This document shows positions 42,861-52,696 of a DNA stretch of 64,000 nt, piece after piece. The stretch's first letter is position 1. Each line of letters opens with the position of its first letter. The notes under the pieces were generated by a model, which saw only the letters and a program-made list of their open reading frames with translations, was not told the DNA's origin and ran no database searches. The translations under genes were made by a program, and so were the position numbers. Source of the stretch: Janibacter cremeus (GTDB lineage Bacteria; Actinomycetota; Actinomycetes; Actinomycetales; Dermatophilaceae); NCBI RefSeq assembly GCF_013409205.1, contig NZ_JACCAE010000001.1, positions 1,488,001-1,552,000 on the forward strand, given 5' to 3'.

Positions 42861-44116
42861 GGTGTGGTCCCTTCGGTCGCCGTGGTGAAGCGCCACGGCA
42901 GCCGCACCGCCGTGCGCAGCACGCCTTCGTCATCGACGTGCACGTGCGCCTCGCCGCCCGCCGCGGTGACCCGCTCGTCCAGGCCGATGAGGCCGTTGCC
43001 CTTGACCAGGGGGGCGACGTGGCGGCTGTGGTTGGCGGCCTCGATGGTCACCCCGTGGTCGGGACGGGCCTGTACGACCAGCCGGACCCCGGCCCCCGGG
43101 GCGTGGCGGCGGGCGTTGGTCAGCAGCTCCTGGACCACGCGGTAGGCGGTCTGGCCGAGTGCCGGGTCGAGAGTCGCGGCGCCGTCGATCATCACGGTGG
43201 CCACGAGGTGCATGCCGTGGGCGATGGTCTCGTCCACCAGGGCCGGGATCGCGTCCAGGCCGGGGACGGCCTCGGCCAGGTCCGGGTCGTCGGGGCGGCG
43301 CAGCACCTCCAGCAGCGAACGCAGGTCGGCAGAGGTCTGGGCTGCGGACTCCCGCACGAGGGTGGCCGACCCGGACAGCCGGTCGTCCCGGTCTCGGGTC
43401 TGGGCCTCGAGCGCGCCGGCATGGATCGAGAGCAGGGACAGCCGGTGGCCGATCACGTCGTGGACCTCGCGGGCGATGCGCTCACGCTCCGCCTGACGGG
43501 CGACCTCGCCGGTCAGCTCGGCCGCGACCACCCGATGACCCTCCTCCGACGCCTGGCTCTGCGACAGCTCTCGCCGCAGCCATCCGATCCCGACGAAGGC
43601 CACCATGACGACGACGGTGATGATCACCGGCGCCCACCACTCGAAGGCGCCCATGACAGCGCCCTCCTCGCTGGAGAACCAGATCCACCAGAAGGATCCG
43701 TGCGAGGACGTCCCGCGGGTGTCCCGCCACGTGGCGGCGAAGGTCGCGGCGGCGACCAAGGCGGTGCTCGCGGCAACAGTGCGCCAGCTGCACCGGATCC
43801 ACACCTGCAGCAGCGCCACCAGGGCCACGAGCGGGTCGAGCGGGGTCAGGAGCGTCGCGACCGAGGCGACGGCTGCGATCTGCCACGGCCAGCGACGGCG
43901 CCACCAGAGCAGGACGATGAGTGCGAGGCCGAGGATCCACAGGAGGACCCACCAGTCGCCGGAGACCGCATCGGGGACCCTGCCGGCCTCGCGGTCGGCA
44001 CGGGCCTCCCCGGCATCTACGGCAAAGGTGACGCTGCCAAGAGCGGCGAGGGTCCACAGCACCGAGCGCCACCACGTGGCGCGGGCCCACCCCTTCGCCC
44101 TGTCCGTCAGGTCCAT
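42857..44116 (-). CDS. Sensor histidine kinase (NarX/DesK-like, HisKA_3)
   Basis: 419 residues. About five membrane helices in the first 200 residues and no large extracellular domain, so it may sense the membrane itself. Phospho-His is in REVHDVIGHRLSLLSIH; the ATPase domain shows ELLTNARRHAPGAG and GLIGLDERVTAAGG. ATG 44116 (MDLTDRAKG) is used; ATG 44125 is three codons longer; neither has a good ribosome-binding site. Partner regulator directly downstream. Confidence 0.9.
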   Translation of the reverse strand: MDLTDRAKGWARATWWRSVLWTLAALGSVTFAVDAGEARADREAGRVPDAVSGDWWVLLWILGLALIVLLWWRRRWPWQIAAVASVATLLTPLDPLVALVALLQVWIRCSWRTVAASTALVAAATFAATWRDTRGTSSHGSFWWIWFSSEEGAVMGAFEWWAPVIITVVVMVAFVGIGWLRRELSQSQASEEGHRVVAAELTGEVARQAERERIAREVHDVIGHRLSLLSIHAGALEAQTRDRDDRLSGSATLVRESAAQTSADLRSLLEVLRRPDDPDLAEAVPGLDAIPALVDETIAHGMHLVATVMIDGAATLDPALGQTAYRVVQELLTNARRHAPGAGVRLVVQARPDHGVTIEAANHSRHVAPLVKGNGLIGLDERVTAAGGEAHVHVDDEGVLRTAVRLPWRFTTATEGTTP

Positions 44117-44256
44117 GGCCCGCATCGTATGGCCGTCCGGGGACAGCCGGCTCCTCCCTTTGGTCATCGAGGTCCAACCGTTCGGTCGAGGCCGACCACC
44201 CTCGCCGAGCGGTTGTATCTGCGGTGACACCGAACGACGACGCAGGAGAGACGAAC

Positions 44257-44901
44257 ATGAGCCAGCAGCCCCCGCAGCCGCCCCAGTGGCAGCCCACCAA
44301 CCCGCCCGTCCCCGAGGTCCGGCAGAGCTGGTTCGCCCGGCACAAGGTCCTGTCGCTCGTGCTCGGGATCGTTTTCGTGGTCGTCCTCGTGTGCTGCGGC
44401 GCCGGCGCCCTCGGTATGGGCGGCGACGACTCGTCCACCAGCGCGAGCACCGAGTCCGCACAAGCACCGAAGACCTCGCAGAGCACGCCGGAGAGCGAGG
44501 CGGCCACCGAGGAGACTCCCGCCGAGGAGGCAGCGGAAGAGCCGCAGGAGGCACCGGCCGAGGACGAGCCCGAGGCCGAGCCGGAGATGACCACCGAGCA
44601 GGAGAACGCGGTCCGCTCAGCGCAGGACTACCTGGAGTTCATGCCCTTCTCCAAGCAGGGCTTGGTCGACCAGCTCTCCTCGTCGGCGGGCGATGGCTAC
44701 CCCAAGGACGTGGCGCAGTTCGCCGTGGAGCACATCGAGTCGGACGTCGACTGGAACGAGCAGGCCGTCAAGGCCGCGGAGAGCTACCTGGACCTCATGG
44801 CCTTCTCCCGCTCGGGCCTGATCGAGCAGCTGACCTCGGACGCCGGTGACGGGTACACGAAGGAGCAGGCCGAGCACGCAGCCGACCAGGTCGGCCTGTA
44901 G
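44257..44901 (+). CDS. Ltp-family surface protein with two host-surface-lipoprotein repeats
   Basis: 214 residues. Pro/Gln-rich cytoplasmic head, one membrane segment (about residues 31-52, ending VCCGAG), an acidic Glu/Ala/Pro linker, then two 45-residue repeats: AQDYLEFMPFSKQGLVDQLSS and AESYLDLMAFSRSGLIEQLTS, each followed by DGY. These match the Ltp fold first known from a streptococcal phage superinfection-exclusion lipoprotein. The lipobox is poor (LVCC), so it may be a plain membrane anchor. GGAGAG precedes ATG 44257. Divergent from the two-component operon; a strong terminator follows. Confidence 0.85.
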   Translation: MSQQPPQPPQWQPTNPPVPEVRQSWFARHKVLSLVLGIVFVVVLVCCGAGALGMGGDDSSTSASTESAQAPKTSQSTPESEAATEETPAEEAAEEPQEAPAEDEPEAEPEMTTEQENAVRSAQDYLEFMPFSKQGLVDQLSSSAGDGYPKDVAQFAVEHIESDVDWNEQAVKAAESYLDLMAFSRSGLIEQLTSDAGDGYTKEQAEHAADQVGL

Positions 44902-44920
44902 AGACCTCCGGGGGGAGGAG

Positions 44921-44950
44921 CGAAGGGGGTGGCTGCGGCCACCCCCTTCG
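44921..44950 (+). terminator. Terminator of the Ltp-type gene
   Basis: Perfect 13-bp stem CGAAGGGGGTGGC (44921-44933) with GCCACCCCCTTCG (44938-44950) and loop TGCG, 19 bases past the stop. Confidence 0.85.
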
Positions 44951-45186
44951 TGCTGCCCCGACCCGGTCGGTCACCAGCCCTGTGGCAGGTGCACACCGAG
45001 GTGGTACTCCGGCTGGAGAACCCGAGGGCCGTGGACATCGACCACGCCGTCGAGGCCCACGCCCACATGCTCGACCAGCTCGAGGCGGGGGACGTCGAGG
45101 CCTACCGGGCGGCCGTCATCGCGCACTACCGGCCACTACTGCGGGTCATCGAGTCCACAGGCGTCGAGATGGCACCCGCCGACTGA
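44950..45186 (+). pseudogene. Remnant of an FCD-domain (FadR/GntR-type) regulator
   Basis: Up to 78 codons open from GTG 44950 to TGA 45186. The part ENPRAVDIDHAVEAHAHMLD and QLEAGDVEAYRAAVIAHY matches the last helices of FCD effector domains; no winged helix or upper FCD ligands remain. The reading frame begins within the terminator of the preceding gene and has no ribosome-binding site. Third positions are still mostly G or C, so the loss is recent or the fragment is expressed. I favour a gene fragment over a small functional protein. Confidence 0.5.
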
Positions 45187-45194
45187 GCCTCTCG

Positions 45195-46265
45195 TCAGTC
45201 GGGCTGACCAGCGACGGCAACCCGTCTGGACTTGGTCACCCCACTGGCGTCCCACGCAGCCAGGGGGACGATCCCCACCGAGCGGTTGTCATGATCGAGG
45301 ACGTGACCGATCCGCTTGCGGGAGGCGATGTGCACAATGGTCTCACCCACGATGACGTCCGGGAACTGGTTGACCACCAGATTCTCCAGCTGACGGATCT
45401 CGGCCACGTTGGCCAACCACATCGTCGACAGCAGGTTGTACGAGCCTGTGACCGCTGCGGCCAGCCGACACGATCCCAAGGACGTGAGGAAGTCACCCAC
45501 CCGATCCAGCTGTGCCGTCGGCACCCGGAAGAGATAGGTCACCGAGATCATCGGCCGAGCCATCTGCGTCGCCATCTCACAACGCAGGCTGATCGTCTGC
45601 GAGGCGACCAGCCAGCCGATGCGTCGCTTGGCCGTGGGAGCCGTGGTCCCGCACCGGACAGCCAGCTGCGCCAAGCTGATCCGCCCGTCCAGCGTGAGCT
45701 CACCGATGATCCGGCGGTCCAGTCCGTCGAGTCGGTGCCGTTCGGCCCGGCCGACACGCTCCGAGGTGGGAGCGCTCAAGCGGGTGACCTGCTCGGAGTC
45801 GAGGGAACCCACCCGCCATCGGGTCCCACCCGCATAGACGGACGTGTTGACCATGGACGTCACCTGCTCCACTCCCGGCAACCCCGGGAGACGCTCCCCG
45901 ACGTATTCACGAAGGTGACTGATGTCCGGCGTGAGCACGTCCAGGAGAAGGTGAGTGCTGCCCATCGTCGTGTCCAGGGTCGCCACCGTGGGCTCGTCAA
46001 TCAGCCTGCGCGCGAGGGCCTCCTGGTCGCCTGCCCGACATCTCAGCAGCACGAAGCCGACACCACCGTCCCTCAACAGGTTCCGGCCGGGCCCCACGCC
46101 CACCCAGGCCAGACCGCGCTCCCGCAACGACTTCCAGTGCTTGGCGACCGTGGCCGCGCTCACCCCCAGAGGTCGAGCGAGCTCCGCCCACTCCGCCCGT
46201 GGTCGCAACTGCAGAGCGTGGATCAGCCCAAGACCGAATTCGTCTATCGGTTTCGATGTGGTCAT
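45195..46265 (-). CDS. Lrp/AsnC-family regulator with two tandem units
   Basis: 356 residues, about twice a normal Lrp. Unit 1: HTH PRAEWAELARPLGVSAATVAKHW then a RAM-like domain (VATLDTTMGSTHLLLDV). Unit 2: HTH LDRRIIGELTLDGRISLAQLAVRCG then LAAAVTGSYNLLSTMWLANVAEI. Such fused forms act like dimers and usually control a neighbouring amino-acid gene set. It is divergent from the ABC importer and M20 hydrolase genes. Three TTCGATG copies at 46252, 46289 and 46371 lie across its start and the gap and may be contact sites. Confidence 0.85.
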   Translation of the reverse strand: MTTSKPIDEFGLGLIHALQLRPRAEWAELARPLGVSAATVAKHWKSLRERGLAWVGVGPGRNLLRDGGVGFVLLRCRAGDQEALARRLIDEPTVATLDTTMGSTHLLLDVLTPDISHLREYVGERLPGLPGVEQVTSMVNTSVYAGGTRWRVGSLDSEQVTRLSAPTSERVGRAERHRLDGLDRRIIGELTLDGRISLAQLAVRCGTTAPTAKRRIGWLVASQTISLRCEMATQMARPMISVTYLFRVPTAQLDRVGDFLTSLGSCRLAAAVTGSYNLLSTMWLANVAEIRQLENLVVNQFPDVIVGETIVHIASRKRIGHVLDHDNRSVGIVPLAAWDASGVTKSRRVAVAGQPD

Positions 46266-46386
46266 TCAGCCACCTCTCAACATTCGATTTCGATGAATTC
46301 CAGACCAATAGGCGTGAGTACCCATACTTTCAGAACGACCACCTGGCCGGACCCTCGCCGGCCCCACCACTTCGATGGAGCAGCCA

Positions 46387-47304
46387 ATGATGCCTGTCCG
46401 CACCCCCCGCACCCTGTCCATCGTCGGCGTCGCGTTGAGCGCGTCGTTGGCGGTCAGCGCCTGCGGTGCCGTCTCATCGGTCGACACCGCAGCCGAGAAC
46501 ACCTCGCCCTCCGACACGAACAGCGGGTCGGATCTGACCGATCTCGTCCCGGAGGACATCCGGTCCAAGGGCGTGATCACCGTGGGCACCGACCCCACCT
46601 ACCCGCCCTTCGAGGAACTCGACGCCCAGGAGAACATCGTCGGCCTCGACCCCGACCTGCTCAACGCGATCGGCGAGAAGCTCGACATCGACGTGCAGTT
46701 CACCAAGGCGAGCTTCGACTCGATCATCCCGGGCCTGACCTCCGGTCGCTACGACATGGCGATGTCAGCCATGACCGATACACCCGAACGACAGGAGCAG
46801 GTCGACTTCGTCGACTACTTCATGGGTCTGGGCGTCATCGTCATGAAGGACGGCGACGAGATGGCGGACAAGTCGGATGACAGCCACCTGTGCGGGGAGT
46901 CGGTCGGCATCCAGACGGGCACCATCCAGGCCGACCGGATCGAGGTGCTCAACGCCGACTGCAAGAAGGCCGACGACAAGCCCATCGATGTTCACAACTT
47001 CGCCTCGGTGCAACAGGCGGCGCTGGGCATGACATCCGGCCGGATCGACTACGTGATGACCAACAACGTCAACGGCGCCAACATGGTTGAGGCCAACAAG
47101 GGGAAGTTCGTCACGATCAACGATGGCGTCCCGGGCAAGCCCGCCTTGATGGTCTTCGACAAGGAGAGCCAGGAGCTTCGCGATGCCGTGGAGGCGGGCC
47201 TGCAGGCCGTGATCGATGACGGCACGTACGCCGATCTGATGGCGGAGTACGGCCTCGAGGACGGCATGGTGGACAAGGCCATGATCAATGCGGGAAGCGA
47301 CTGA
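46387..47304 (+). CDS. ABC transporter substrate-binding lipoprotein (polar amino acid type)
   Basis: 305 residues from ATG 46387, with GGAG six bases upstream; ATG 46375 also in frame. Lipobox VSAC (Cys26). Mature part is family 3: GVITVGTDPTYPPFEELD, IVGLDPDLLNAIGEKL, YDMAMSAMTDTPERQ and the end DGTYADLMAEYGL. Two extra cysteines near residues 178 and 198 (HLCGES, NADCKK) could form a disulfide, seen in some opine or agmatine binders. The operon context with an M20 hydrolase suggests an N-acyl or peptide-like amino-acid ligand. Confidence 0.92.
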   Translation: MMPVRTPRTLSIVGVALSASLAVSACGAVSSVDTAAENTSPSDTNSGSDLTDLVPEDIRSKGVITVGTDPTYPPFEELDAQENIVGLDPDLLNAIGEKLDIDVQFTKASFDSIIPGLTSGRYDMAMSAMTDTPERQEQVDFVDYFMGLGVIVMKDGDEMADKSDDSHLCGESVGIQTGTIQADRIEVLNADCKKADDKPIDVHNFASVQQAALGMTSGRIDYVMTNNVNGANMVEANKGKFVTINDGVPGKPALMVFDKESQELRDAVEAGLQAVIDDGTYADLMAEYGLEDGMVDKAMINAGSD

Positions 47305-47309
47305 TCACC

Positions 47310-48275
47310 ATGACCTCTGTCTCTGATGTCTCCAGCCACGTACGCGATGAACCACCACCACAGTCGGTGACACCGATCGAGGCGATCCCGGTACGCCGCC
47401 CCGTGCGCTGGCTGGTGACAGCGGCGTGCCTGGCCGTCGCCGTCTCATTGGCCTACTCCGTGAGTGTCAATGAGCGATACCAGTGGGACGTCGTCGGCAA
47501 CTACCTCTTCGCGGCACCCATCCTCCAGGGCCTCGTGGTGACCATCGAGCTCACGGCGATCGGCATGGCCATCGGCATCGTCCTCGGAGTGCTCATGGCG
47601 GTGATGCGGCTGTCCGACGTCCCGGCAGCACGCGTCTTCTCCTGGCTGTACCTCGGCTTCTTCCGAGGAACACCCGTGCTCGTGCAGCTGATCTTCTGGT
47701 ACAACTTGGCGGCCCTGTATCCGGAGTTGACTCTCGGGATCCCCTTCGGTCCGGACCTCTGGCTGGTGGACGTCAATGTCCTCATCACGCCCTTCGTCGC
47801 CGCCATCCTGGGGCTCGGACTCAACGAGGGCGCCTACATGGCCGAGATCGTGCGGTCGGGCATCCTGTCCGTCGGTACCGGCCAGAGCCAGGCCGCGGCA
47901 GCACTCGGCCTGAGCCGCCGACAGACCATGCGACGCATCGTGCTGCCCCAGGCGATGCGCGTGATCGTGCCGCCGACCGGCAACCAGCTGATCACCATGC
48001 TCAAGATGACCGCGGTCGTCTCGGTCATCGCGATGTCTGAGCTGCTCTACTCGGCCCAGACGATCTACAGCCAGACCTACGAGGTCATCCCACTGCTCAT
48101 CGTCGTCAGCATCTGGTACCTCGTGGTGACCACTCTGCTGACGATCGGTCAGTCCTTCCTCGAGCGTCGATTCTCGCGGGGCTTCTCCCGCGGAGAACGC
48201 ATCTCCGCGAAGCAGGCCCTCCTTCAGGCCCTGCCCATTCCCTCCCGTTCGCGACACACCAGGAGCAACGCATGA
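47310..48275 (+). CDS. ABC transporter permease (polar amino acid type)
   Basis: 321 residues. A 35-residue cytoplasmic head, then about six membrane helices. EAA loop [26 protein letters not shown] is complete. Starts five bases after the binding-protein gene and overlaps the ATPase start by four bases. The C-terminal tail [10 protein letters not shown] is basic. Single permease, so a homodimer is likely. Confidence 0.92.
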   Translation: MTSVSDVSSHVRDEPPPQSVTPIEAIPVRRPVRWLVTAACLAVAVSLAYSVSVNERYQWDVVGNYLFAAPILQGLVVTIELTAIGMAIGIVLGVLMAVMRLSDVPAARVFSWLYLGFFRGTPVLVQLIFWYNLAALYPELTLGIPFGPDLWLVDVNVLITPFVAAILGLGLNEGAYMAEIVRSGILSVGTGQSQAAAALGLSRRQTMRRIVLPQAMRVIVPPTGNQLITMLKMTAVVSVIAMSELLYSAQTIYSQTYEVIPLLIVVSIWYLVVTTLLTIGQSFLERRFSRGFSRGERISAKQALLQALPIPSRSRHTRSNA

Positions 48276-49042
48276 GCACGGCCACTCCCCTGATGCGGGC
48301 CGAGAGCGTCCACAAGTCATACGGCACGGTCGAAGTGCTCAAGGGCATCTCCCTCGAGGTCCGCGCCGGCGAGGTCACCTGTCTGGTCGGGCCGTCCGGG
48401 TCCGGGAAGTCGACCTTCCTGAGGTGCATCAACCACCTGGAGAAGATCAATGCCGGACGCATCTACGTCGGCGATGAACTGATCGGCTACCGGGAGCACC
48501 GCGGGAGGCTCCACGAGCTGCGCGAGAAGGAGGTCCTCAAGCAGCGAGCAGGCATCGGGATGGTCTTCCAGGACTTCAACCTCTTCCCGCACAAGACCGC
48601 CCTGGAAAACGTCATCGAGGCCGTCGTCCTCGTGCGCAGGAAGAAGAAGGAAACTGCCATCAACGAGGCGCAGGCGCTGCTGAGGCGAGTGGGGCTGGCC
48701 GACAAGTTCGGGGCCTATCCCGCGCAGCTGTCCGGAGGACAGCAGCAACGGGTGGCGATCGCCCGGGCACTCGCCATGGAGCCACAGCTCATGCTCTTCG
48801 ACGAGCCCACGTCCGCGCTCGACCCGGAGCTGGTGGGCGAGGTGCTCGACGTGATGAAGCAGCTCGCCGCCTCCGGCATCACGATGATCGTTGTCACCCA
48901 CGAGATCGGTTTCGCCCGCGAGGTCGGCGACAAGCTGGTCTTCATGGACGACGGCGTCATCGTCGAGGCCGGCGACCCGCGCGAGATCATCGCCGATCCA
49001 CAGCAGGATCGCACCCGCGCCTTCCTGTCCCAGGTGCTGTGA
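48272..49042 (+). CDS. ABC transporter ATP-binding protein (polar amino acid type)
   Basis: 256 residues. Walker [11 protein letters not shown]-loop [10 protein letters not shown], signature LSGGQQQR, Walker [15 protein letters not shown] and switch VVTHEI. A 15-residue insertion with [15 protein letters not shown] after strand 4 is found in a subset of the family. ATG overlaps the permease stop; its own stop overlaps the next gene's GTG. Confidence 0.93.
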   Translation: MSTATPLMRAESVHKSYGTVEVLKGISLEVRAGEVTCLVGPSGSGKSTFLRCINHLEKINAGRIYVGDELIGYREHRGRLHELREKEVLKQRAGIGMVFQDFNLFPHKTALENVIEAVVLVRRKKKETAINEAQALLRRVGLADKFGAYPAQLSGGQQQRVAIARALAMEPQLMLFDEPTSALDPELVGEVLDVMKQLAASGITMIVVTHEIGFAREVGDKLVFMDDGVIVEAGDPREIIADPQQDRTRAFLSQVL

Positions 49043-50241
49043 TGAGCACTTCGTCACCAGCGCCCGGCATGACCGTGACCACCCCTGACCTTGAGGAGAG
49101 GCTCCACGCCTCCGCGACCGACTGGCGTGAACGGCTGGTCGCTCTCAGCCACAGCCTGCACGCCGAGCCGGAGCTGGCCATGCAGGAGCACCGCTCCTGC
49201 GCCAAGGTCGCTGAGCTCATGGCGGCAGCGGGCTTCGACGTCGACGTGGGAGTCGGCGGACTGCCCACCGCCATCTCCGCCACGAAGGGCACAGGTGAGC
49301 TGGTCATCGCCTTCTGCGCCGAGTACGACGCGCTGCCCGGGATGGGCCACGCCTGCGGTCACAACGTCAACGGAGCCGCCGCGGTGGGGGCAGCGATTGC
49401 GCTTGCCGAGGTGGCCGACGATCTGGATCTGACCGTGCGTCTCATCGGCACCCCCGGCGAGGAGGGCGAAGGGGGCAAGGTCTACCTGCTGGAGGCCGGC
49501 ATCTTCGACGACGTCGCCGCGGCTGCGATGGCCCATGCCCACCCGCGGGACACCTTCGGGGCGACCTCCCTGGCGCTCAGCTGCTGGGACGTCTCCTTCC
49601 ACGGCCGGCCGTCACACGCTGCGGCGGCACCCTGGCGGGGTATCAACGCCCTCGACGCAATGACGCTCTCGTACACGGCAATCGGAATGCTCCGTCAGCA
49701 GTTGCCCCCCGGAAGTGTGGTGTCGTTGTCCATCACCGAGGGTGGCGGTCCGGTGAACGTCATCCCCGACCTGTCCCGTGCCCAGCTCGAGGTTCGGGCG
49801 CCCACACTGGAGCAGCTCCGCGAGGTGCAGTCGCGAGTCCGAGCGTGCCTCGAGGCAGGGGCCGTTGCCACCGGGGCAGAGCTGGAGGTCACGCCACACG
49901 GCAAGGACTTCGCCGAGCTGCGCCAGGACGAGTACATGTCCCACGCCTACGCGGCAGCTGCTCGACGCCTGGGCCGCGATCCCTTCGACGCAACCGGCAC
50001 CACCACGGCCTCGACGGACATGGGCAACGTCTCCCACGTGCTGCCTTCGGTCCACCCGACGATCGGCTACGAGACGCAGGGGTCCACGCCGCACACCGCC
50101 TCGTTCGCAGATCACGGCTGCTCGCCGTCGGCAGACCGGGCCATCACCGACGGCGCAGTCGCGCTCGCAGGTGTCGGCGTGGCACTGGCCACGGATCCGC
50201 AGCAGAGGCGGCGCCTCCTGGAGGACCTGTCAGCGCGGTGA
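49039..50241 (+). CDS. M20-family metallo-amidohydrolase
   Basis: 400 residues. Two-zinc hydrolase of the AbgB/hippurate-hydrolase group that cuts an amide bond in N-acyl amino acids or small peptides. Metal ligands appear in [21 protein letters not shown] and MAHAHPRDT; the lid domain has [23 protein letters not shown]; a late His is in PHTASF. GTG 49039 overlaps the ATPase stop; ATG 49042 is equally possible. As the fourth gene of the importer operon it probably processes the imported compound in the cytoplasm. Confidence 0.9.
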   Translation: MMSTSSPAPGMTVTTPDLEERLHASATDWRERLVALSHSLHAEPELAMQEHRSCAKVAELMAAAGFDVDVGVGGLPTAISATKGTGELVIAFCAEYDALPGMGHACGHNVNGAAAVGAAIALAEVADDLDLTVRLIGTPGEEGEGGKVYLLEAGIFDDVAAAAMAHAHPRDTFGATSLALSCWDVSFHGRPSHAAAAPWRGINALDAMTLSYTAIGMLRQQLPPGSVVSLSITEGGGPVNVIPDLSRAQLEVRAPTLEQLREVQSRVRACLEAGAVATGAELEVTPHGKDFAELRQDEYMSHAYAAAARRLGRDPFDATGTTTASTDMGNVSHVLPSVHPTIGYETQGSTPHTASFADHGCSPSADRAITDGAVALAGVGVALATDPQQRRRLLEDLSAR

Positions 50242-50355
50242 TGACGCTGGACGAACCAAGGTCCGAGCCAAGCTGGGCTCTCCGACCATCCGATCGAACT
50301 TCAGGTGGCCTCACCCAACACCGGTGGGGAGGGTAAGGGAGGCGTGCGGGTGCAG

Positions 50356-50913
50356 TCAGACGGCGGAGCTGCTCTCTTCAGTGCCAATCGGCGCCGAACG
50401 CACTTCCTCCTCGTGGGCACGGACGGACCGCTCCACCTTCCGCAGGAGGGGCTGGAGCGCCGCCACCTCGTCATCGGTGAGGTCGGAGAGCAGTCGTGAC
50501 TGGGCCTTGACGTGCATCGGATGAATCCGTTGGATCAGTTCGCATCCCTGACCGGTCAGGCTGACCAAGACGATCCGTCGGTCCTCGGTGCTTCTGTTCC
50601 GCGTGACCATGCCATCTCGCTCAAGGCGGTCGATACGCATACTCACCGCACCGAGGGTGAGTAGTGATGAGTCAGCAATTGCTCCAGCACTGAGGGTGTG
50701 CTCCGGGGCACGGCTCAGCGTTGACAACACATCGAAGTCACTCAGCGTCAGCCCGGCGATCTCATGACGACGGTTGAAGATCGCCCGCTGGTACATGACG
50801 ATCCGGGACAACCGGCCGAACATGGCCATGGCCATGAAGTCCTCATCCGGGCGCTGCGCCTGCCACTCGAGGATGGCACGGTCGACGGAATCTGCGGGAA
50901 CGTCGTTTTCCAT
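50356..50913 (-). CDS. MarR-family regulator
   Basis: 185 residues. Winged helix with LTLSDFDVLSTLSRAPEHTLS, then ADSSLLTLGAVSMRIDRLERDGMVTRNRSTEDRR, the usual recognition helix and wing. N-terminal MAMAMFGRLSRIVMYQRAIF is the dimer helix and resembles that of the second MarR (54648). Lies 86 bases downstream of the NitT/TauT-type ABC operon on the same strand but behind a terminator, so it probably has its own promoter. Likely controls the ABC or ring-degradation genes. Confidence 0.88.
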   Translation of the reverse strand: MENDVPADSVDRAILEWQAQRPDEDFMAMAMFGRLSRIVMYQRAIFNRRHEIAGLTLSDFDVLSTLSRAPEHTLSAGAIADSSLLTLGAVSMRIDRLERDGMVTRNRSTEDRRIVLVSLTGQGCELIQRIHPMHVKAQSRLLSDLTDDEVAALQPLLRKVERSVRAHEEEVRSAPIGTEESSSAV

Positions 50914-50955
50914 GTGCTGACTTTCAGTGCGCTGGTTGGGGTTCGGTGATGCTAC

Positions 50956-50992
50956 AAGGCCGGGACCGCACTGCCGTGACGGTCCCGGCCTT
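50956..50992 (-). terminator. Terminator of the NitT/TauT-type ABC operon
   Basis: Perfect 13-bp stem AAGGCCGGGACCG (50956-50968) and CGGTCCCGGCCTT (50980-50992), 11-base loop, eight bases past the permease stop. Confidence 0.85.
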
Positions 50993-50999
50993 GGTGGGA

Positions 51000-51878
51000 T
51001 CACAGGGACCCGGCCGCCTCGAACGAACGTCCGCTCCGGCTTCCTCGCACGAGAACCCTCTCGATGATGCTCACGCAGGCGAACAGAATGAGACCGATGA
51101 TCGACAGAAAACCGATACCGGCGAACACCGCGACAGTGTCGAGGTTCCCACGGGCCTGAGTTATCACGACACCCAACCCCTGGTCCGCCCCGACGAACTC
51201 GGCGACGACAGCACCGACCACGGCCAACGTGATCGCCACCTTGGCGCCGGCGAAGATGCTGGGCAGAGCCCACGGGAAGCGCACCTTCCAGAACGCCTGC
51301 CACCGACTGGCTCCCATCGACCGCACAAGCATCAGGCTCTCGGGACGTGCGGCCTGAAAGCCCACGACGGCGTCAACAACCAACGGGAAGAAGGCGATCA
51401 AGACGACCATGAAGATCTTCGGCGGGGTGCCGAATCCAAACCAGATGATGAACAGGGGCGCCAAGGCGACCTTGGGCACGACCTGCGAGAGCACGAGCAG
51501 GGGGTAGATCGCCCGCTGCAGCAGCGGGCTGTAGACCATGCCGATGGCAATGGGCAGAGCGATGAGGACCGAGATGGCGAACCCCAAGAGAATCGCCGTC
51601 AGGGTCGGCAGCGAGGCCCTCCAGTACAAGTCGAAGTCGGCCACCATCTCGTGCACGATGCTCCACGGCGAGGGCAGCACGTACGTCTCGACGAGTCCAG
51701 CCGCGGAGATGGCCTGCCATGCAGCCACGATGATGACGATCAGGGCGATCGCCGGCCATGAGGCGCGCAGGGTCTCAACCAACCTGCTCACGATGCTGGC
51801 ACCCGTGGCACGATCGGATCCGGCGGTGCCGACCGGGGCGTTGCTATCGGTGGCGCTGGCCTGTGTCATCGTCATCAC
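51000..51878 (-). CDS. ABC transporter permease (NitT/TauT/SsuC type)
   Basis: 292 residues with about six membrane helices. The coupling loop reads RSMGASRWQAFWKVRFPWALP, typical of nitrate, taurine or sulfonate-type importers. A 25-residue polar head (MTQASATDSNAPVG) precedes the first helix. Its ATG overlaps the ATPase stop (ATGA). Substrate is unknown; the neighbouring catabolic operon suggests an aromatic or heterocyclic acid. Confidence 0.9.
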   Translation of the reverse strand: MMTMTQASATDSNAPVGTAGSDRATGASIVSRLVETLRASWPAIALIVIIVAAWQAISAAGLVETYVLPSPWSIVHEMVADFDLYWRASLPTLTAILLGFAISVLIALPIAIGMVYSPLLQRAIYPLLVLSQVVPKVALAPLFIIWFGFGTPPKIFMVVLIAFFPLVVDAVVGFQAARPESLMLVRSMGASRWQAFWKVRFPWALPSIFAGAKVAITLAVVGAVVAEFVGADQGLGVVITQARGNLDTVAVFAGIGFLSIIGLILFACVSIIERVLVRGSRSGRSFEAAGSL

Positions 51879-52696
51879 CTGCCTTCCACATCTCGGTCGG
51901 AGAAGATTCCCAGCTTGCCGAACTCATCGCGGATCCCGTTGACGTAGGCAGTGAACTCGGGTGAGCCACGGTCCGCGACGTGTCGCGGTCGGGGCATGCT
52001 GACCCGGATGTCAGCCGCGATGGCCGCTGGCCTGGGAGAGAGGACGATGACGCGATCGGCGAGGAAGACGGCCTCCTCGATGCTGTGGGTGATGAACATG
52101 ACCGTACGTCGGGACTGCAGCCACAGGTTCTGCAGATCCATCTGGACCTGGTCGCGGGTGATGGCGTCGAGAGCGCCGAAAGGCTCGTCCATCAACAGGA
52201 TGGATGGGTCGTGGAGCAGCGCTCGGCACAGCGAGACGCGCTGCTGCATCCCGCCAGAGAGCTCATCCGGGTAATGGTCCTCGAAGCCACCGAGCCCCAC
52301 ATCGGCCAGCAGTTGACGGGCGCGGTCGCTCAGTGACCCCCGCGGGAGCTTGCGCACCTCCGCCTGTAGCAGCACGTTCTCCAAGGCGTTTCGCCAGGGC
52401 AGTAGCTCTGCATTCTGAAAGACGACGCCGGCTTTGGTCACCGGCCCGGCAATAGTGCTCCCCTCAAGGGTGACCGTGCCGCTGGTGGGGGTAGTCAGAC
52501 CCGCGAGTGCCAGCAGGAGGGTGCTCTTGCCGCAGCCGCTCGGGCCGACGATTGCGAGAAACTCACCCTCGTTGACGGTCAGGGAAAGCTCATCCAAGGC
52601 TGTGACGGTGCCGCTCTTGGTGCGAAAGCTCTTCTCTACACGGTCGAACTGCACATACGGTTCCGCGGCCGGATGGTCGGTGGCCTGCTGGGTCAT
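51875..52696 (-). CDS. ABC transporter ATP-binding protein (NitT/TauT/SsuB type)
   Basis: 273 residues. Walker A GPSGCGKST, Q-loop VFQNAELLPW, signature LSGGMQQR, Walker B ILLMDEPFGALD and switch FITHSI are typical of SsuB/TauB. Overlaps both neighbours by four bases. Confidence 0.93.
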   Translation of the reverse strand: MTQQATDHPAAEPYVQFDRVEKSFRTKSGTVTALDELSLTVNEGEFLAIVGPSGCGKSTLLLALAGLTTPTSGTVTLEGSTIAGPVTKAGVVFQNAELLPWRNALENVLLQAEVRKLPRGSLSDRARQLLADVGLGGFEDHYPDELSGGMQQRVSLCRALLHDPSILLMDEPFGALDAITRDQVQMDLQNLWLQSRRTVMFITHSIEEAVFLADRVIVLSPRPAAIAADIRVSMPRPRHVADRGSPEFTAYVNGIRDEFGKLGIFSDRDVEGR

